From Trichobilharzia szidati (lineage: Eukaryota > Platyhelminthes > Trematoda > Strigeidida > Schistosomatidae): a stretch of 64,000 nucleotides of DNA. The stretch's first letter is position 1. Every line of letters starts with the position of its first letter. The translations under genes were made by a program, and so were the position numbers. The stretch is taken from assembly GCA_944472155.2 (NCBI GenBank), contig OX235274.1, positions 31,680,052 to 31,744,051 on the forward strand, in the 5' to 3' direction. Shown here one piece after another: positions 53,986 to 64,000 of this stretch. The notes under the pieces were generated by a model. The model was not told where the DNA came from. It made no database searches and worked only from the letters and a program-made list of their open reading frames with translations.

Positions 53986-54935
53986 GATAAATTTAAACTC
54001 CCCATAACTAAATAATGTCGAGTCTTCAGAAAGTGGGTAAAAGGAGAAATAAAGTTGAGGTTATCAATGAATGTCGGGCTGAAATTAGCCAAAATTAGGA
54101 GTATGCAATTTTACCATTCGCGTTTTGTTGTAATTCTATAAGACCAAAAATTAGACAACCATTTTTGTCAAAAATAAACCCACCCAACCCAGATAGACGA
54201 CCTTAAACAATTTAACAAGTATTCTGGTCAGGACATATTTTTCAACTTAAGTAGAAGACAGCAGTCTTATTTAATTTTCATTTAAATTGTAACTATAAAA
54301 CTGTTTTTTTACACATATAAATTTAAGTAATTAATTCATGTGTTTTGTCAGCAAACGTCTCCAGAGATTCGTCTTTTCTGTTATGCTAAATCCCTCAAAT
54401 AAAAAGCAAAAGCAACATTTTTGTTGTTGTCGTTATTGTTGTCTTATACGAGGATTACAGTTATACTGAGGTGAGGAAAATAACATGGAAGATGTTTTAT
54501 TCCACACATACTCTGTCTTGACAAAGAGAAATAAATCAATTAAGGATAGAAAAGACATGAGTCATCCAAGGCAACCTGGAACAAACTACTCAAGCTATTT
54601 CCGTACATTAGAAAAAACCCCAAAGATTTACAACTCATTATGATCACGTTTTTGGTTCATTTTTAGCTCGTTTAGTAGAAACCGGTTCTCACTCGTAGTC
54701 TATACAACAATTAAGCGATTGCTTAACTTAAAGAGCCGGTTTTTTACATTTAGCCAGGAGTGTTTCTGGTACCACTTCAAATAATAATTCAGAGCCAGCA
54801 GGTGGGGGTGAGTCAGATATGGCGTAATGCTACACGACAGACATAGCCACTTTTATGCATTCTTCATAACTGACACAAACTTCCTACTAATATCGATTAG
54901 AACTGAAAAGAAGTTAGCATTTATTCAAATAACAG
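53986..54935. other. Unrecognised sequence
   Basis: Nothing recognised; the first part may continue the PLE relic. Confidence 0.3.
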
Positions 54936-54939
54936 CAGA

Positions 54940-55535
54940 ATTTCAGCACTGTGGTAGAACATTATTCCATTTTAGTATGATTTAATATGATTGCAAGCAG
55001 TAGATTGTGCTCCAAACGTCATCCATTTATTAATATTTTATGTGCTTGTCATATCATATAAACCTGTCGACCAATGGAATAAGTTAAGGAATTGAAGACA
55101 TGCATGTCAAACAAGCGCAAGACGACACCAACAATAAGGAATGGAAATCATCAGTAGTAATTCCATACAAGGAAGGAACCTCGGAAACCACCTTACGCAG
55201 AATTCTTAACAAGGCAGGAATAAAAGTGACACTCAAATCTACAAACTCAATTAGAGACAAGCTTTGTCTGTTGAAGGATCAATCCTGTGGAGCCTTTAGA
55301 ACAAAACAATTTAGTTTATCTCATACCCTGCAATGATTGCCAGGTCAGGGGCAGTCAGACTAGCCGAACATAAAAACCTAGCAAAATCTAGATTAGTTGA
55401 CCTGAATAAGATAAGAAATATAGAAAATAGTTCAGCTATAGCACTCAATACACGCAATTACACACAACCATACAATAAAGGATGGGATAAGATGACAGTT
55501 TCAAAATCTAATGTCATTACATAGTAATGAGTGCA
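54940..55535 (+). mobile_element. PLE-A copy with broken GIY-YIG region
   Basis: Terminal motif GCACTGTGGTAGAACATTAT at about 54943. 55100-55336 codes for VVIPYKEGTSETTLRRILNK, AGIKVTLKSTNSIRDKL. The YKIPCNDCEVNYIG part is damaged. 55333-55524 has SGAVRLAEHKNLAKSRLVDL and GWDKMTVSKSN. Two frames, no RT. Confidence 0.8.
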
Positions 55536-55768
55536 GATTAAAAGTGATAATAATTTCCAGCTTGATATAGAAGTCTGATGGTAAGAATACATATCACAAA
55601 GAGCACAGACACAAAATTACATAGAATTAGAAAACAGTTACATAATATACAGGATAGTTTTTAACTATGGCAGGTGTAAATGGGATATGCATGGAAAAAA
55701 ATGAAATAATAATTTTTATAACTGAATGTAAAAGATGAAGGGAATGAAAAAAAGCGACAACCAAGATG
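55536..55768. other. Unrecognised spacer
   Basis: Between PLE-A and PLE-B copies; nothing recognised. Confidence 0.3.
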
Positions 55769-56325
55769 TCAAACAGAACTGGATCCATAGTGAATGTAGA
55801 GGTTGGACTTGTTTCTTCTGAACACAGCTCCAGTTTCTCGATGATTATGATGAGGGTTTCTGCAGTACAAAGAAGTCAGGAACGCACTGCTTCTGGTAGA
55901 TGTTTGTTTACTTGGTAAATGCCTCTGAATGACGAATGAGTCAATTGAGATGCTGTGACAGGTGGTGATGAGGTGTTCAACTATAGCACTTCTGATTGAA
56001 TCAGTACTGCCTCTTTTCATCCATGCTAGGTAATGTTCTCTGACACGTTTTGAAAGGACTAGCATAGAAGGAACTATGTATTCAGCCGCATAAGAGCGGG
56101 GTAATTTTTGCATATTGCGTAACTGCTTTCTGATGCCATCTAATTTTGCGTCAATGCCCTTTGTGATGTATTTTTCACACTTCAAAATTTTATATCAAAT
56201 TCAGAAGTATTATCACCTTTAATTTCCATTTGTTATTATTTTGAATTAAATAATAATTGTAACTATGTGATTGTACAGCTTCCGAGGATGCAATCGCCGA
56301 AAAGACATCTCTGATAAGCTTCTTG
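55769..56325 (-). mobile_element. PLE-B GIY-YIG fragment
   Basis: 55769-56185 (minus): VLSKRVREHYLAWMKRG, STDSIRSAIVEHLITTCHSI, SIDSFVIQRHLPSK, then drift out of frame. The REHYxxW and EHLxxxxH signatures match the other PLE-B copies. The terminal motif GATTGTACAGCTTCCGAGG at about 56270-56290 is in the opposite orientation to the GTACAATCG motif at the other copies, consistent with inverted ends. Confidence 0.7.
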
Positions 56326-56327
56326 TT

Positions 56328-56575
56328 CTTTGATTGGACACTAGTAACTGGTGCGATGTGTCTAGTCCTTTCTTTGGTGTAGACTGAATTCTATCAGTCA
56401 GGTTTGCAATGTGACCACAATTCTAGGTAGCTCGCCATCACGGTTTGAATCTCAGAAGGGACATGAGTTCCTTCGAGGTTGAAGATACGCCTTGCTGACT
56501 GGTGAGCGCCAACTAGCAAGAAAACTGGGTCGAAGGCTTCAAAGCTTCTTGTCTTTTCTTCTCTAATATCCTGAT
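56328..56575 (+). mobile_element. P3 element, internally deleted
   Basis: Terminal segment TTTGATTGGACACTAGTAAC to AGCTCGCCATCACGG, joined directly to the tRNA B-box side (TTTGAATCTCAGAAGGGACA), then TTCCTTCGAGGTTGAAGATAC and GCGCCAACTAGCAAGAAAAC. The A-box half is missing. Confidence 0.7.
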
Positions 56576-56851
56576 GGACATTTTCCACAATTTGGGAGAA
56601 TTTTAAACATTGTACAATAATGGGATAAGTTCTTCATCAATGTGATTTTTACTTTTAGCGAAAATCCGGGGAACATAAATTCTGTCTAGAATGCCATCAA
56701 CGTGAAAGGAATAACAGAACAGAATCTACGTAAATATACCCACATATAAAAAGTATTTTATTACCTTAAGATGATCTATTTTGTAAAGCTGATCTTATTT
56801 TTTCAGATACAAATAACTTTTGTAAACCTCTATTTTTGTTTCCTCACCTAG
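56576..56851. other. Intron end before exon 3
   Basis: Ends TATTTTTGTTTCCTCACCTAG, a clear acceptor at 56850-56851. Confidence 0.6.
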
Positions 56852-57305
56852 GTTCATTTCACAGTGATCATTCGAAGTGATCCAAATCTTAGAATCTCAG
56901 ATAAAAGTGCTAATCCACGTTTAAGTCATCAGGGTGCAGAACACTTAACTGGCCATCAATCGAATTATGATTATACCAATTCAAATGAAGATCCCCTACG
57001 TAAACATTTCAGTTATGGTGAAAATGACCAACTGGACAAAGATTATCTTTACAGATCATCAAATATTGATGGTAATATCAATAATGGATTATTATATTCT
57101 CAGTCGGCAAGTTCAACATCACAGCAGTATAAATCAAGTCATTCGAAACCAGTCTATGGATATGGTCAACAGACATTAATTATTATTGTGATGGCATCTA
57201 TCGCTGGAGTATTGTGTGTACTATTGTTGGTTGCTATTATTCTAACAAAACGCTGTGCATTCGACACTGCTTCGACAACAGTAACAGCATCAACAACGAC
57301 GAAAG
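56852..57305 (+). CDS. Protocadherin-like protein, stalk and transmembrane exon
   Basis: Joins exon 2 in phase 0 to give SSQ/VHFTVIIRSDPNLRI, completing the last EC beta-strand, so no coding exon is missing across the 29-kb intron. A hydrophilic stalk of about 90 residues rich in Ser, Asn and Tyr follows, then a single membrane helix (about joined residues 537-560, LIIIVMASIAGVLC and VLLLVAIIL), a stop-transfer TKRC, and a Thr/Ser-rich start of the cytoplasmic tail. The exon ends at 57305 in phase 1 before GTACGT. If the intron were retained, the frame would stop after seven codons (57326-57328). Confidence 0.92.
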
Positions 57306-57360
57306 GTACGTCAGAGTTTAAAGTTTGATATGTGTGTAGGGAAATGCGAAGTATGAAGTT

Positions 57361-57692
57361 ATTGTTGTCATTATTATTCCCTTGGGTTCCAAGTGGAACA
57401 GACAGCTTCTACAGCACATCTCCACTTTACCCTGTTCTTTGTAGTTGTTTCTACCCAGATCCATGATTGACCAGAAGCTCTCATTTCCTCTTCAGACGAT
57501 GTTCTCATCATGTCACCCTCACACCTACGCCCAACTCGTCGTTTCCCATTCGGGTCCCACTCGAGAGCCTCCCCGGAATGTGATGTCACTCAGTGGTCTC
57601 CTTTGTATATGTTCAATCTATTTCAGTTCTCTTCTGAACATTTGTTAGGCAGTAGGTTCTTGGTTGATTCGTCACCAGAGTTCCTTGTGAAA
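57361..57692 (-). mobile_element. RTE LINE 3' fragment close to exon 3
   Basis: Minus strand: tail complement ATTGTTGTCATTATTATTCC, then TTGGGTTCCAAGTGGAACAG and complement of the C-terminal block. 5'-truncated, about 330 bp, only some 55 bases after the splice donor. Confidence 0.85.
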
Positions 57693-57980
57693 TAAAACAT
57701 TAACAAAATTATTTTATGACTACTTCATGATTCAGTTGTGATGTAATTACTGAATTACCCCTGTTTGCCAGCATTTTATTGTCTTCCAAGACAGTGTATT
57801 CCACGCAGACTTCAATATGAAATGAGCTCTTGAAATTACTCACGAGTTTACCAGCCGTCTTTCCTGGCGATCTTGAATGTGTTTAGCTGTTGTTGATACT
57901 CCCTTGCCCTCTCGATCATATGTACTGATTAATTTGTTGACCTGATAATGTTCATGTGACCTCCCCCTTTCTTTTGATTA
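57693..57980. other. Unrecognised intron sequence
   Basis: Nothing recognised. Confidence 0.3.
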
Positions 57981-57981
57981 C

Positions 57982-58148
57982 AGCTTGATTCCACGACGTA
58001 TTTTCGGTACATGTATGGAATTTTCAGCATGTGATATCGGTAGCCCAAATTTTGCAGGCCGACCATAGATTTCAGGTGTGCGTCTGCAGGGGATCGAACC
58101 CCGGACCATGTGCATGGCCTGCGAGAGTCCTAACCACTGTGTCTGATA
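57982..58148 (-). mobile_element. T5 SINE copy
   Basis: Same unit as 43539-43707: CAGCTTGATTCCACGACG, GTATGGAATTTTCAGCATG, TTTTGCAGGCCGACCATAG, B-box complement GGGGATCGAACCCCGGACC, and the A-box complement in CCTAACCACTGTGTC. The tRNA head is slightly decayed at its 5' end. Confidence 0.8.
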
Positions 58149-58490
58149 AATCTGACCTATGTGTATCTTGACTGCAGATTCACCTGAGTACTAAGCTTCT
58201 AAGAATTTGTTATTATTTATTATTTCTACATATCTAATCCCTAACTGCACAAACAATTATCCGTCACATCTAGATTTTTTATCCAAACATCCTATCTGTT
58301 TTTGTTATTTCTACATTTCTAACCCCTAATTGCCCAACATGTCAGTCTTCTCAGTAATTATGATGCTACTTTGCCTGAGCTTTATCAGTCCCCCGGTTTA
58401 TTATGGAATTTTAATTCCTAATTGTAATTTTATTAATTTGACACTGGACCAGAAATTATTCTGGAAGTTTCCCACCCTTTTACTATAAAC
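58149..58490. other. Unrecognised intron sequence
   Basis: A short direct repeat (TTATTTCTACATATCTAATCC and TTATTTCTACATTTCTAACCC) lies at about 58220-58330. Nothing else. Confidence 0.4.
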
Positions 58491-58491
58491 A

Positions 58492-58725
58492 CACTAATGT
58501 ACAGTTTAGTTGGTGACTTCGTCGAAAAGAAAATTTTCTTCGCTGCAACCGACGTCTAAGAATTCCCTGAAATTTTTGGTGTACCCTTTGTCTAATATTC
58601 GTACACATTTCCAGTCGAATTAGTGTCCATAGTTATCTGCATGCATTAATATGTGGGAATGGATATCATGTCTTTGAATAGCCAGTTTATGTTCCTCGAT
58701 GTCAACTAATAGCTGCAACACCAAA
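58492..58725 (-). mobile_element. PLE-C Penelope-like element, GIY-YIG fragment
   Basis: Minus strand 58715-58505 reads LQLLVDIEEHKLAIQRHDIH, SHILMHADNYGH, FDWKCVRILDKGYTKNFREF and LDVGCSEENF. The IEEHKLAI / GH-FDW / RILDKG pattern is that of another PLE endonuclease lineage, distinct from PLE-A and PLE-B. Confidence 0.65.
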
Positions 58726-59200
58726 AGAAGACAAAACCAACAACGTCCACAACATGAGATCTGTCAAACACTAAAAAGGGAAGTCACATGAACAAAAGGT
58801 CAACACTATCGGGTCAACGAAATAATCAATACCAACACAAGAGTACCAAAGGATGAGGAAATCTCCGGAAGCAATCAACCACACCCGAGATCATCGGGAG
58901 CGATGGATATTAAACTCATAAAGAATTCCAAAAGGTTACTTCGTATCAAAGTAGTCGTTGAATATGCGGTCTGAGAAGACTAGTGAAGTTCTGCTAACAC
59001 AAATCCATCGGTATCATCCACCTTAGGTCGGTCGGTCGGTTTTCGACATAGAACTTTGCACATATGTGTGGCTGTTCAAGTCGCCACACTCCCTTCATGT
59101 AGCACACAAAGCAAGAGAAGAAAGTAGAAGAAATGCATAATATAGACAGTAAACAGAGGTGTGAGACAAAGGAATAGTAATAACGGAGAACAAAAGTTTA
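58726..59200. other. Probable 3' flank of the next LINE
   Basis: Has a (GGTC)n tract at about 59027-59042; the part nearest 59200 could be the 3' UTR of the minus-strand LINE below. Confidence 0.3.
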
Positions 59201-59512
59201 ATTGGAAATCATAAGTCACAAGGAGTGGATGTATCTGCCCCACTGAGAACGATTTTGAGCCATGTCACCAATTGTTTCCAACCATTGGTTTTTACCGTCC
59301 CGAGGACCCCAACCAGGAAGTTTACATCTTCCTACGTGGCTTAGACTAACTGTTGTGGATTTCATTGACTGGTGCCATGTTTTGGTTTGACCGCCGCTAG
59401 CTCTTTTCCAGCCTGACCCTATATCAGCTAACTTTGCCCGTCGAGGAAGGCGATGACTAAGCATACGTAGCACATGTCCTAACCATCTCAGTCGATGTAA
59501 TTCCACCTTAGC
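59201..59512 (-). mobile_element. LINE C-terminal fragment of another family
   Basis: 59216-59506 on the minus strand is open: MELHRLRWLGHVLRMLSHRL, PRRAKLADIGSGWKRASGGQ, TKTWHQSMKSTT, then LSHVGRCKLPGWGPRDGKN and DMAQNRSQWGRYIHSL. This is a typical LINE C-terminal region after the RT (the RWLGHVLRM block), different from the RTE copies here. Confidence 0.75.
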
Positions 59513-60204
59513 AAAAAATCTTCCCTATCATTCCTAAAATACGCCTGTGATATAATTTCTACTACTGAATCCAGGATAGTTTTAAAAAAGCGCTTATTAG
59601 AATGTTGACCATTGAATGTTCCTTTTTTATTTACTTTTTATTTTAACACACTGCGTTTTCCACCTTGCAAAAGAAGTCGCTCCCTTTCGGTTTACTTAAG
59701 AATCACCACCAGGCGTACTAGTCAAAATGAGCGCGAAATTTCTCCATTTTTTTCCTTCAAAGAAATTGACACAACAACTTGAAGTTGTTTATGAAAAGCA
59801 CGATTTATTCTGTCACGTTTACATAACTCTACGTGACAAAAACTGAGGAAAGGACTACTATGGAAAATTAAATCGAAAAATTTACTTAACACAGATGTGT
59901 CTCGTATGATGATGGTGATGATGATTAAACTTCAGACATAATAAATTCACATAACTAATGATGGATGTCGAGGGCGGGTTGGGAGGAGAGGTGATTCTAG
60001 TCGACTGCTTGAAATCCGATGAATATTTTCCATCTATTACTTAGCATTTTATGCTGGGTGATATTATGAAAAATAAACTAACTCAATTGCTAAATTGAAA
60101 CTACATTAATTAACTAATTTCATAAATTATTTGTAATATTCAGTGTTGCAAAACTGTGACTTTTGGTCTGTTGATTGGTTTTCTATAGTTTGGTTTGTAA
60201 GGGT
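59513..60204. other. Unrecognised intron sequence
   Basis: Nothing recognised. Confidence 0.3.
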
Positions 60205-60512
60205 TAGAAGTGTTTTACGAGTTGATCACAGATTGATATCAGTTAGAGAACCATTGAAAACCAGAGAGTACTGAACAGCTGTTTCATCCTAGTTTGCGAA
60301 TAATTGGCAGTACACACCCCCTGGGACTCGAACCCAGGACCTTCCAGTTACAAGGCAAGCTGGCTCGTAAATCATTCAGCCGACAATTGGACACGATTCA
60401 ATGGCTCATGAATTCTAACTTCTACCAATTCGTGATATTTTAGCGCGATGTCGTTGGTGGGACATCCATCCACACACGCGACATCTGGATGAACTCAACT
60501 CGTAAAAACTGT
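60205..60512 (-). mobile_element. P2 element with inverted ends
   Basis: TTTTACGAGTTGATCACAG at the left and CTCAACTCGTAAAAAC at the right. Minus-strand hammerhead with destroyed core, tRNA B-box complement GGGACTCGAACCCAGGACC, A-box complement, then the P2 spacer (CAATGGCTCATGAATTC; GCGCGATGTCGTTGGTGGG). Confidence 0.75.
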
Positions 60513-60850
60513 TTATTAGTACTATTGTTAGTAAGATTTAATGCGCAGTAATCACCTCTACTAGGTAATTTAAATTCCCCAATATGTATTAATCACTATT
60601 TTTATGTATTAATCAAATCGCTGTAGATAGTGATCTACTTTTTTGTCGACTGAAAGCCTACCTTGACCAGTTATTCTCATTTCCTGGGATTCATTAAAAA
60701 GAGTCCGTTTACGACTATGAAAAGAATTGTTTCACCATTAGAGTTTCCAAACTTACGTTATCAACTTTACTGAGAGCCTTGTATCAAAGACTGAGAATTA
60801 TATGCTATGCTGGTTGCTATATGACAGTCAATTTATATTATGAACATTAT
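60513..60850. other. Unrecognised intron sequence
   Basis: Nothing recognised. Confidence 0.3.
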
Positions 60851-60854
60851 TCAA

Positions 60855-61040
60855 ACGCCTGAGTTCCTAGTGGAACTTAGAGCTTCAGTATCACATCGCC
60901 ACTGCACTTTGTCCTCCATAATTTCTTTAAACTGGTTTCACAAATGCCTATAAGTTTACATTTCCCCGTAACATGACCTTTATGTTATACTCAGGAGCTG
61001 AACTTTTCGGTTCATATTCGGGTTCCAATCTAGGGATTTC
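60855..61040 (-). mobile_element. RTE 3' end fragment
   Basis: Complement of the RTE end: GAGTTCCTAGTGGAACTTAG, AGCTTCAGTATCACATCG, then CATGACCTTTATGTTATACTC and TTCGGTTCATATTCGGGTTC. Confidence 0.7.
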
Positions 61041-61044
61041 ACCT

Positions 61045-63000
61045 GAATCTCAAGAAAGCAAAGACGTAGCCTGCTGAATACAAAGTCGAGAAGGGAAGCA
61101 GGTGTGAACTCAGACCATTATCAGGTTCAAGGAACCTTCAGGGTCAGGCCGAAAGCCTTCAGAACAACTGCACTCTGGCCGCATTTCAAGTTTTCAACAT
61201 TCAGAAACTGAAGGACAAAACTGCAAGTGATGTCTACAGATATTAGAGCAAAGTCGGAGACACTACGTGTTATCACCGGGGAAACCTGCGTGGAAGAACA
61301 TTGGAAGTAACTGTCTGAATGGGTTATTCAAGGAAACGTGTACAACTGTTCTAGGAAGAAAGAAGAGACAAGACAAGGAGTGGCCCTCAACGGACACCTA
61401 TGTGGAAGTCAAGAGAAGAGAGGAGAATGGGGAAAGGGAAGATCATCGAATGAGAAGACGGACACAGAGGGAGAAACTGAGTTCAATGTATTATTGATAT
61501 AAGTACAAAACTTGGGCACTGTGGTAGATTATAACTTCGTCAATGTACACTGTACTGAATGCAGCAGTAGATAAGAGTGCTAGGAAGGACAAAAGACAAT
61601 TCTATGATACAAGTGAAACGGAACTGGCAGGCTGCAGTTAAAAGAGACTTAATGGAATTATATAAGACAACCGGGTCTCTATCCGGAAAGAGATCAACCC
61701 AGATGATGAAACCAATAAAAGATGTTCAAGAGAACCTGATTACCAAGGAGGAGAAACAAATAAAACAAAGGACTGTTGAAGTGACCATCACTTGCAACTC
61801 GCACAGAAATACCAGCAACAGCATGCACAAAACTGCATACCAACGAAAGCAGAAATCCTGAATGCGATCAATCTACTAAAACCTGGCGAGGAAAGTAGCA
61901 GGACTAGATGGAATTCCGTCCAAAACACTAAAGCTGGACCCAGGGACTACAACAGGTGTGCTGATGCCATTATTGCAAAAGGTTTGGAAGGAAGGAATGG
62001 TGCCTACCGATTGGAAGAAAGATTAGCTACCTTGTCAAGCTACCAAAAAGGGGCGACTTAGGCTTGTGAAAGAACTGGCGTGGAATCATGCTCTTGTCCA
62101 CGCCAAGTAAAATACTAAATCGCATCATCCTGGAGAGAATAAAGGATGCACTGGATGCAGAACTTCATCAGCCCAGAACAAACCAGATTAAGGAAAGGCA
62201 TAGCATGTGCTGATTGAATCACAACTCTTCGCATCGTCATCGAACAAATCGTAGAATGACAGTGAAACCTGTACCTCAACTTCATCGACTTCGAGTAGGC
62301 CTTCGACAGACAGCGTACACCTAGAAGTAATTTAGGAACTACTTCAACACTGTAAATTTCTCCAAATCTTTATCAACTTCATTCAGCAGCTACATGACAA
62401 TGCTGAATCTCATATGATCTCGGACAGAAAACTCAGTGAAGCATTTAAAGGGAATCGAAGACAGGAGTAACACAAGACTGCCTGCCTACTATCACCGATA
62501 ATATTATGAACTGTAGTGAACAGAATTATGTGGAAAACTGTGGGGAGCAATGAGATAGGAATACGTTAGACCGAAAAGAATGCTCTGAAAGATCTGTAAT
62601 TTGCATATGATTTCTGTCTAATGTCACACAAACGTGAAGGCTTACAAGTGAAAACCAACAAACTGGTTGAAGAAGCAGCGAAGACAGGATTGCAGGTGAA
62701 CATAGAGAAGATGGAGGTGATGAATACAACCAACTGAAAACAGGTACCAATCACTATCAAAGGAAGATACTTGAAAGAGGTTACTTTATTCACTTATCTA
62801 GGCAGCCGCGTTTCAACTACAGGCATTCACACCACTCTGAAATCTACTGAACTCAACACCAAAAACAGAATTCGGATTTTCAACACAAGCGTTAAGTCAG
62901 CCACTTCATCTATATGGGTTAGAAACTTGGCGCCTGCGTCACCGAAAACATTTCAAACAGGCTACTGCTGATTTTTATCAGTAATCGCCTTCACTGATTC
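61045..63000 (+). mobile_element. Old RTE LINE copy covering RT and C-terminal region
   Basis: Same order as the 6822-8816 copy but reaching further 5' and much more decayed: AGAGGAGAATGGGGAAAG (61420), CTGGTCTCTATCCGG-like (61676), KAEILNAINLLKPG (61845), a stop in the EKAFDR block (TAG at 62296-62298), LLSPI-like (62483), then NKLVEEAAKTGLQVNIEK (62655-62710) and LKEVTLFTYLGSRVSTT (62771-62820). A PLE-A terminal fragment (GCACTGTGGTAGATTATAAC) is embedded at about 61497-61560. Confidence 0.8.
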
Positions 63001-63150
63001 CATTCTAAAAATCAGTGAATATGGTCTTCTATTGAAACTTCTGAATTCTTCACTTTGGCTAATCTTATTGAACTGTAATAATCTGTCTTGATTTACATGT
63101 CAGCTCTTTATAAAAATGCTCTAACGATACCTTAATATCACTCACTAGGA
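63001..63150. other. Unrecognised sequence
   Basis: Nothing recognised. Confidence 0.3.
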
Positions 63151-63154
63151 TTGA

Positions 63155-63235
63155 GACACAGTCAAACCGCAAGTCCCAAAAAGAGGATGAAATGCACATT
63201 CTGGATCTCATCGCTAGCCATCAACAAAGGACATG
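63155..63235 (+). repeat. P1 hammerhead relic
   Basis: CGCAAGTCCCAAAAAGAGGA, TGAAATGCACATTCTGGATC and TCATCGCTAGCCATC align with the P1 hammerhead; the CTGATGA half is destroyed. Confidence 0.5.
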
Positions 63236-63500
63236 CTTTCCATAAATTTGTTAGTCTTAAAGGTGTAAATCAGAATTTCTGAGATAAACTTCTCACTTCC
63301 ACTAAAGTGGTTTAGTTACTCAGGTACCTAAGGAATAAATCCATAAAGGCTGTGAAAAGCTTAATTAAACTGTCCTTCCAATTGCCGGAATTCGGTTCTT
63401 CAAAATTGATGTGTGTTTTTTTCTTCAAGTGAAAACATTCACTTTTCATTTTGTTTTAAACAAATCGGTATATTTTGTTTGTTTTTATTTTACATTACAG
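63236..63500. other. Intron end before exon 4
   Basis: Ends in a T-rich tract and TTACAG (acceptor 63499-63500). Confidence 0.6.
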
Positions 63501-63592
63501 AGTTTATGAAAGAAGAACAGAATAATCAAAATGACAATACTATTGGAATGAAAAGTGCATGTTCAACAGGTTCAACACCATCTAAAACAATG
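63501..63592 (+). CDS. Protocadherin-like protein, cytoplasmic-tail exon
   Basis: The G at 57305 plus AG here restore a Glu codon, giving EFMKEEQNNQNDNTIGMKS followed by ACSTGSTPSKTM. The exon ends in phase 0 before GTATGT. Acidic/Asn-rich tail with no recognised signalling motif in this piece. Short exon, so the evidence is the splice sites, matching phase and open frame rather than a domain. Confidence 0.75.
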
Positions 63593-63674
63593 GTATGTAT
63601 AAGATACACTTGAATTTTACTAAACGTTTTATCTTTGGTTTTTTTTTTTAGAATTTTTAATATATTTGCGCGTT
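63593..63674. other. Next intron, start
   Basis: Donor GTATGT at 63593-63598; the intron continues to the window end. Poly-T tract at about 63639-63650. Confidence 0.6.
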
Positions 63675-63800
63675 GAAGTTTTTGTAGCAGTTTGGTTAAC
63701 TTTTTGGGGGTGGAGTTGCTAGCACCACGCCCCAACCCTCCCTCTTTTTCCGGGCTTGGGAACGGCTAGAAAACTAGTGAGCTAGTAATCTAGGCGAGGT
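63675..63800 (-). mobile_element. T4-like SINE fragment
   Basis: Complement has GGCGTGGTGCTAGCAACTCC, the T4 body word, with GTAGCAGTTTGG and CTAGGCGAGGTTC at the sides. Head and tail are missing or degraded. Confidence 0.5.
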
Positions 63801-64000
63801 TCACCAATGATATTCCTAATTGTGGTAGACTGGATTATGCGTCAGACAGTGGGAAACGAGAAGACAAGGATATCCTAGACCGACGTGAAGTATCTAGAAG
63901 ACCTGGATTTCGCGCGTGGATGATTTATGTTTGATGATGTCACACAAAATCGAAGACTTACAAGCGAAAACCGGCAAACTGGTCGAAGAAGCAGCCAAGA
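63801..64000 (+). mobile_element. RTE LINE copy running off the window
   Basis: Aligns with 7870-8070 with few substitutions: CCAATGATATTCCTAATTGT, GGATTATGCGTCAGACAGTG, AAATCGAAGACTTACAAGCG. The catalytic FADD region is disrupted by small insertions (TTTCGCGCGTGGATGATTTA). Continues past 64000. Confidence 0.85.

Overview
The window is eukaryotic, AT-rich DNA and very probably comes from a blood fluke (Schistosoma or a close trematode). The basis is the combination of GT-AG introns full of 5'-truncated RTE-type LINEs with (AAT)n tails, Penelope-like elements (PLEs) with GIY-YIG endonucleases, a CR1-like LINE 3' end, and tRNA-derived short elements carrying hammerhead-ribozyme sequences like those known from the schistosome SM-alpha repeat. 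The species cannot be fixed from the sequence.

Only one host gene is supported. It is a cadherin-superfamily (protocadherin-like) gene on the + strand, seen as four exons: 23484-24038, 27138-27869, 56852-57305 and 63501-63592. Joined, they make one open frame of 611 codons: the end of one cadherin (EC) repeat, two full EC repeats, a degenerate membrane-proximal EC repeat, a Ser/Asn/Tyr-rich stalk, one membrane helix and the start of the cytoplasmic tail. Both gene ends lie outside the window. The introns are 3,099, 28,982 and 6,195 bp, and the intron before the first visible exon has no donor in this window, so it appears to be at least 23 kb.

Everything else is intronic or flanking DNA dominated by mobile-element relics. 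Family labels used here are mine. RTE = non-LTR LINE whose 3' end reads roughly GAAGCCCTATGTTCCACT plus (AAT)n. P1 = SM-alpha-like element with tRNA-like head and a CTGATGA-type hammerhead. P2 = element with tRNA-like head and a CTGAAGA-type hammerhead. P3 = element with a tRNA-like module (GAATAGCTCAGTGG ... GGTTCGAATCTC). T4 = tRNA-headed SINE that ends in the RTE 3' tail. T5 = a second tRNA-headed SINE. PLE-A, -B and -C = three Penelope-like lineages.

Layout: 1-9 kb, P3 relics, RTE copies in both orientations and the longest RTE copy (6822-8816, RT domain, dead). 9-20 kb, P2/P1 hammerhead elements, unexplained AT-rich DNA and a PLE-B relic. 20-23 kb, a P3 palindrome and a PLE-A cluster with perfect inverted ends. 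23-28 kb, exons one and two. 28-57 kb, the giant intron, with nested RTE/T4/PLE/P1/P2/P3 insertions and one CR1-like LINE. 57-64 kb, exons three and four around further RTE, PLE-C, P2 and LINE fragments.

The most striking theme is that three unrelated tRNA-headed short families (P1, P2, P3) repeatedly occur as inverted, head-to-head dimers, two of them with hammerhead motifs at the outer ends. Target-site duplications, an inverted paralogous empty site and nested insertions give a relative chronology.
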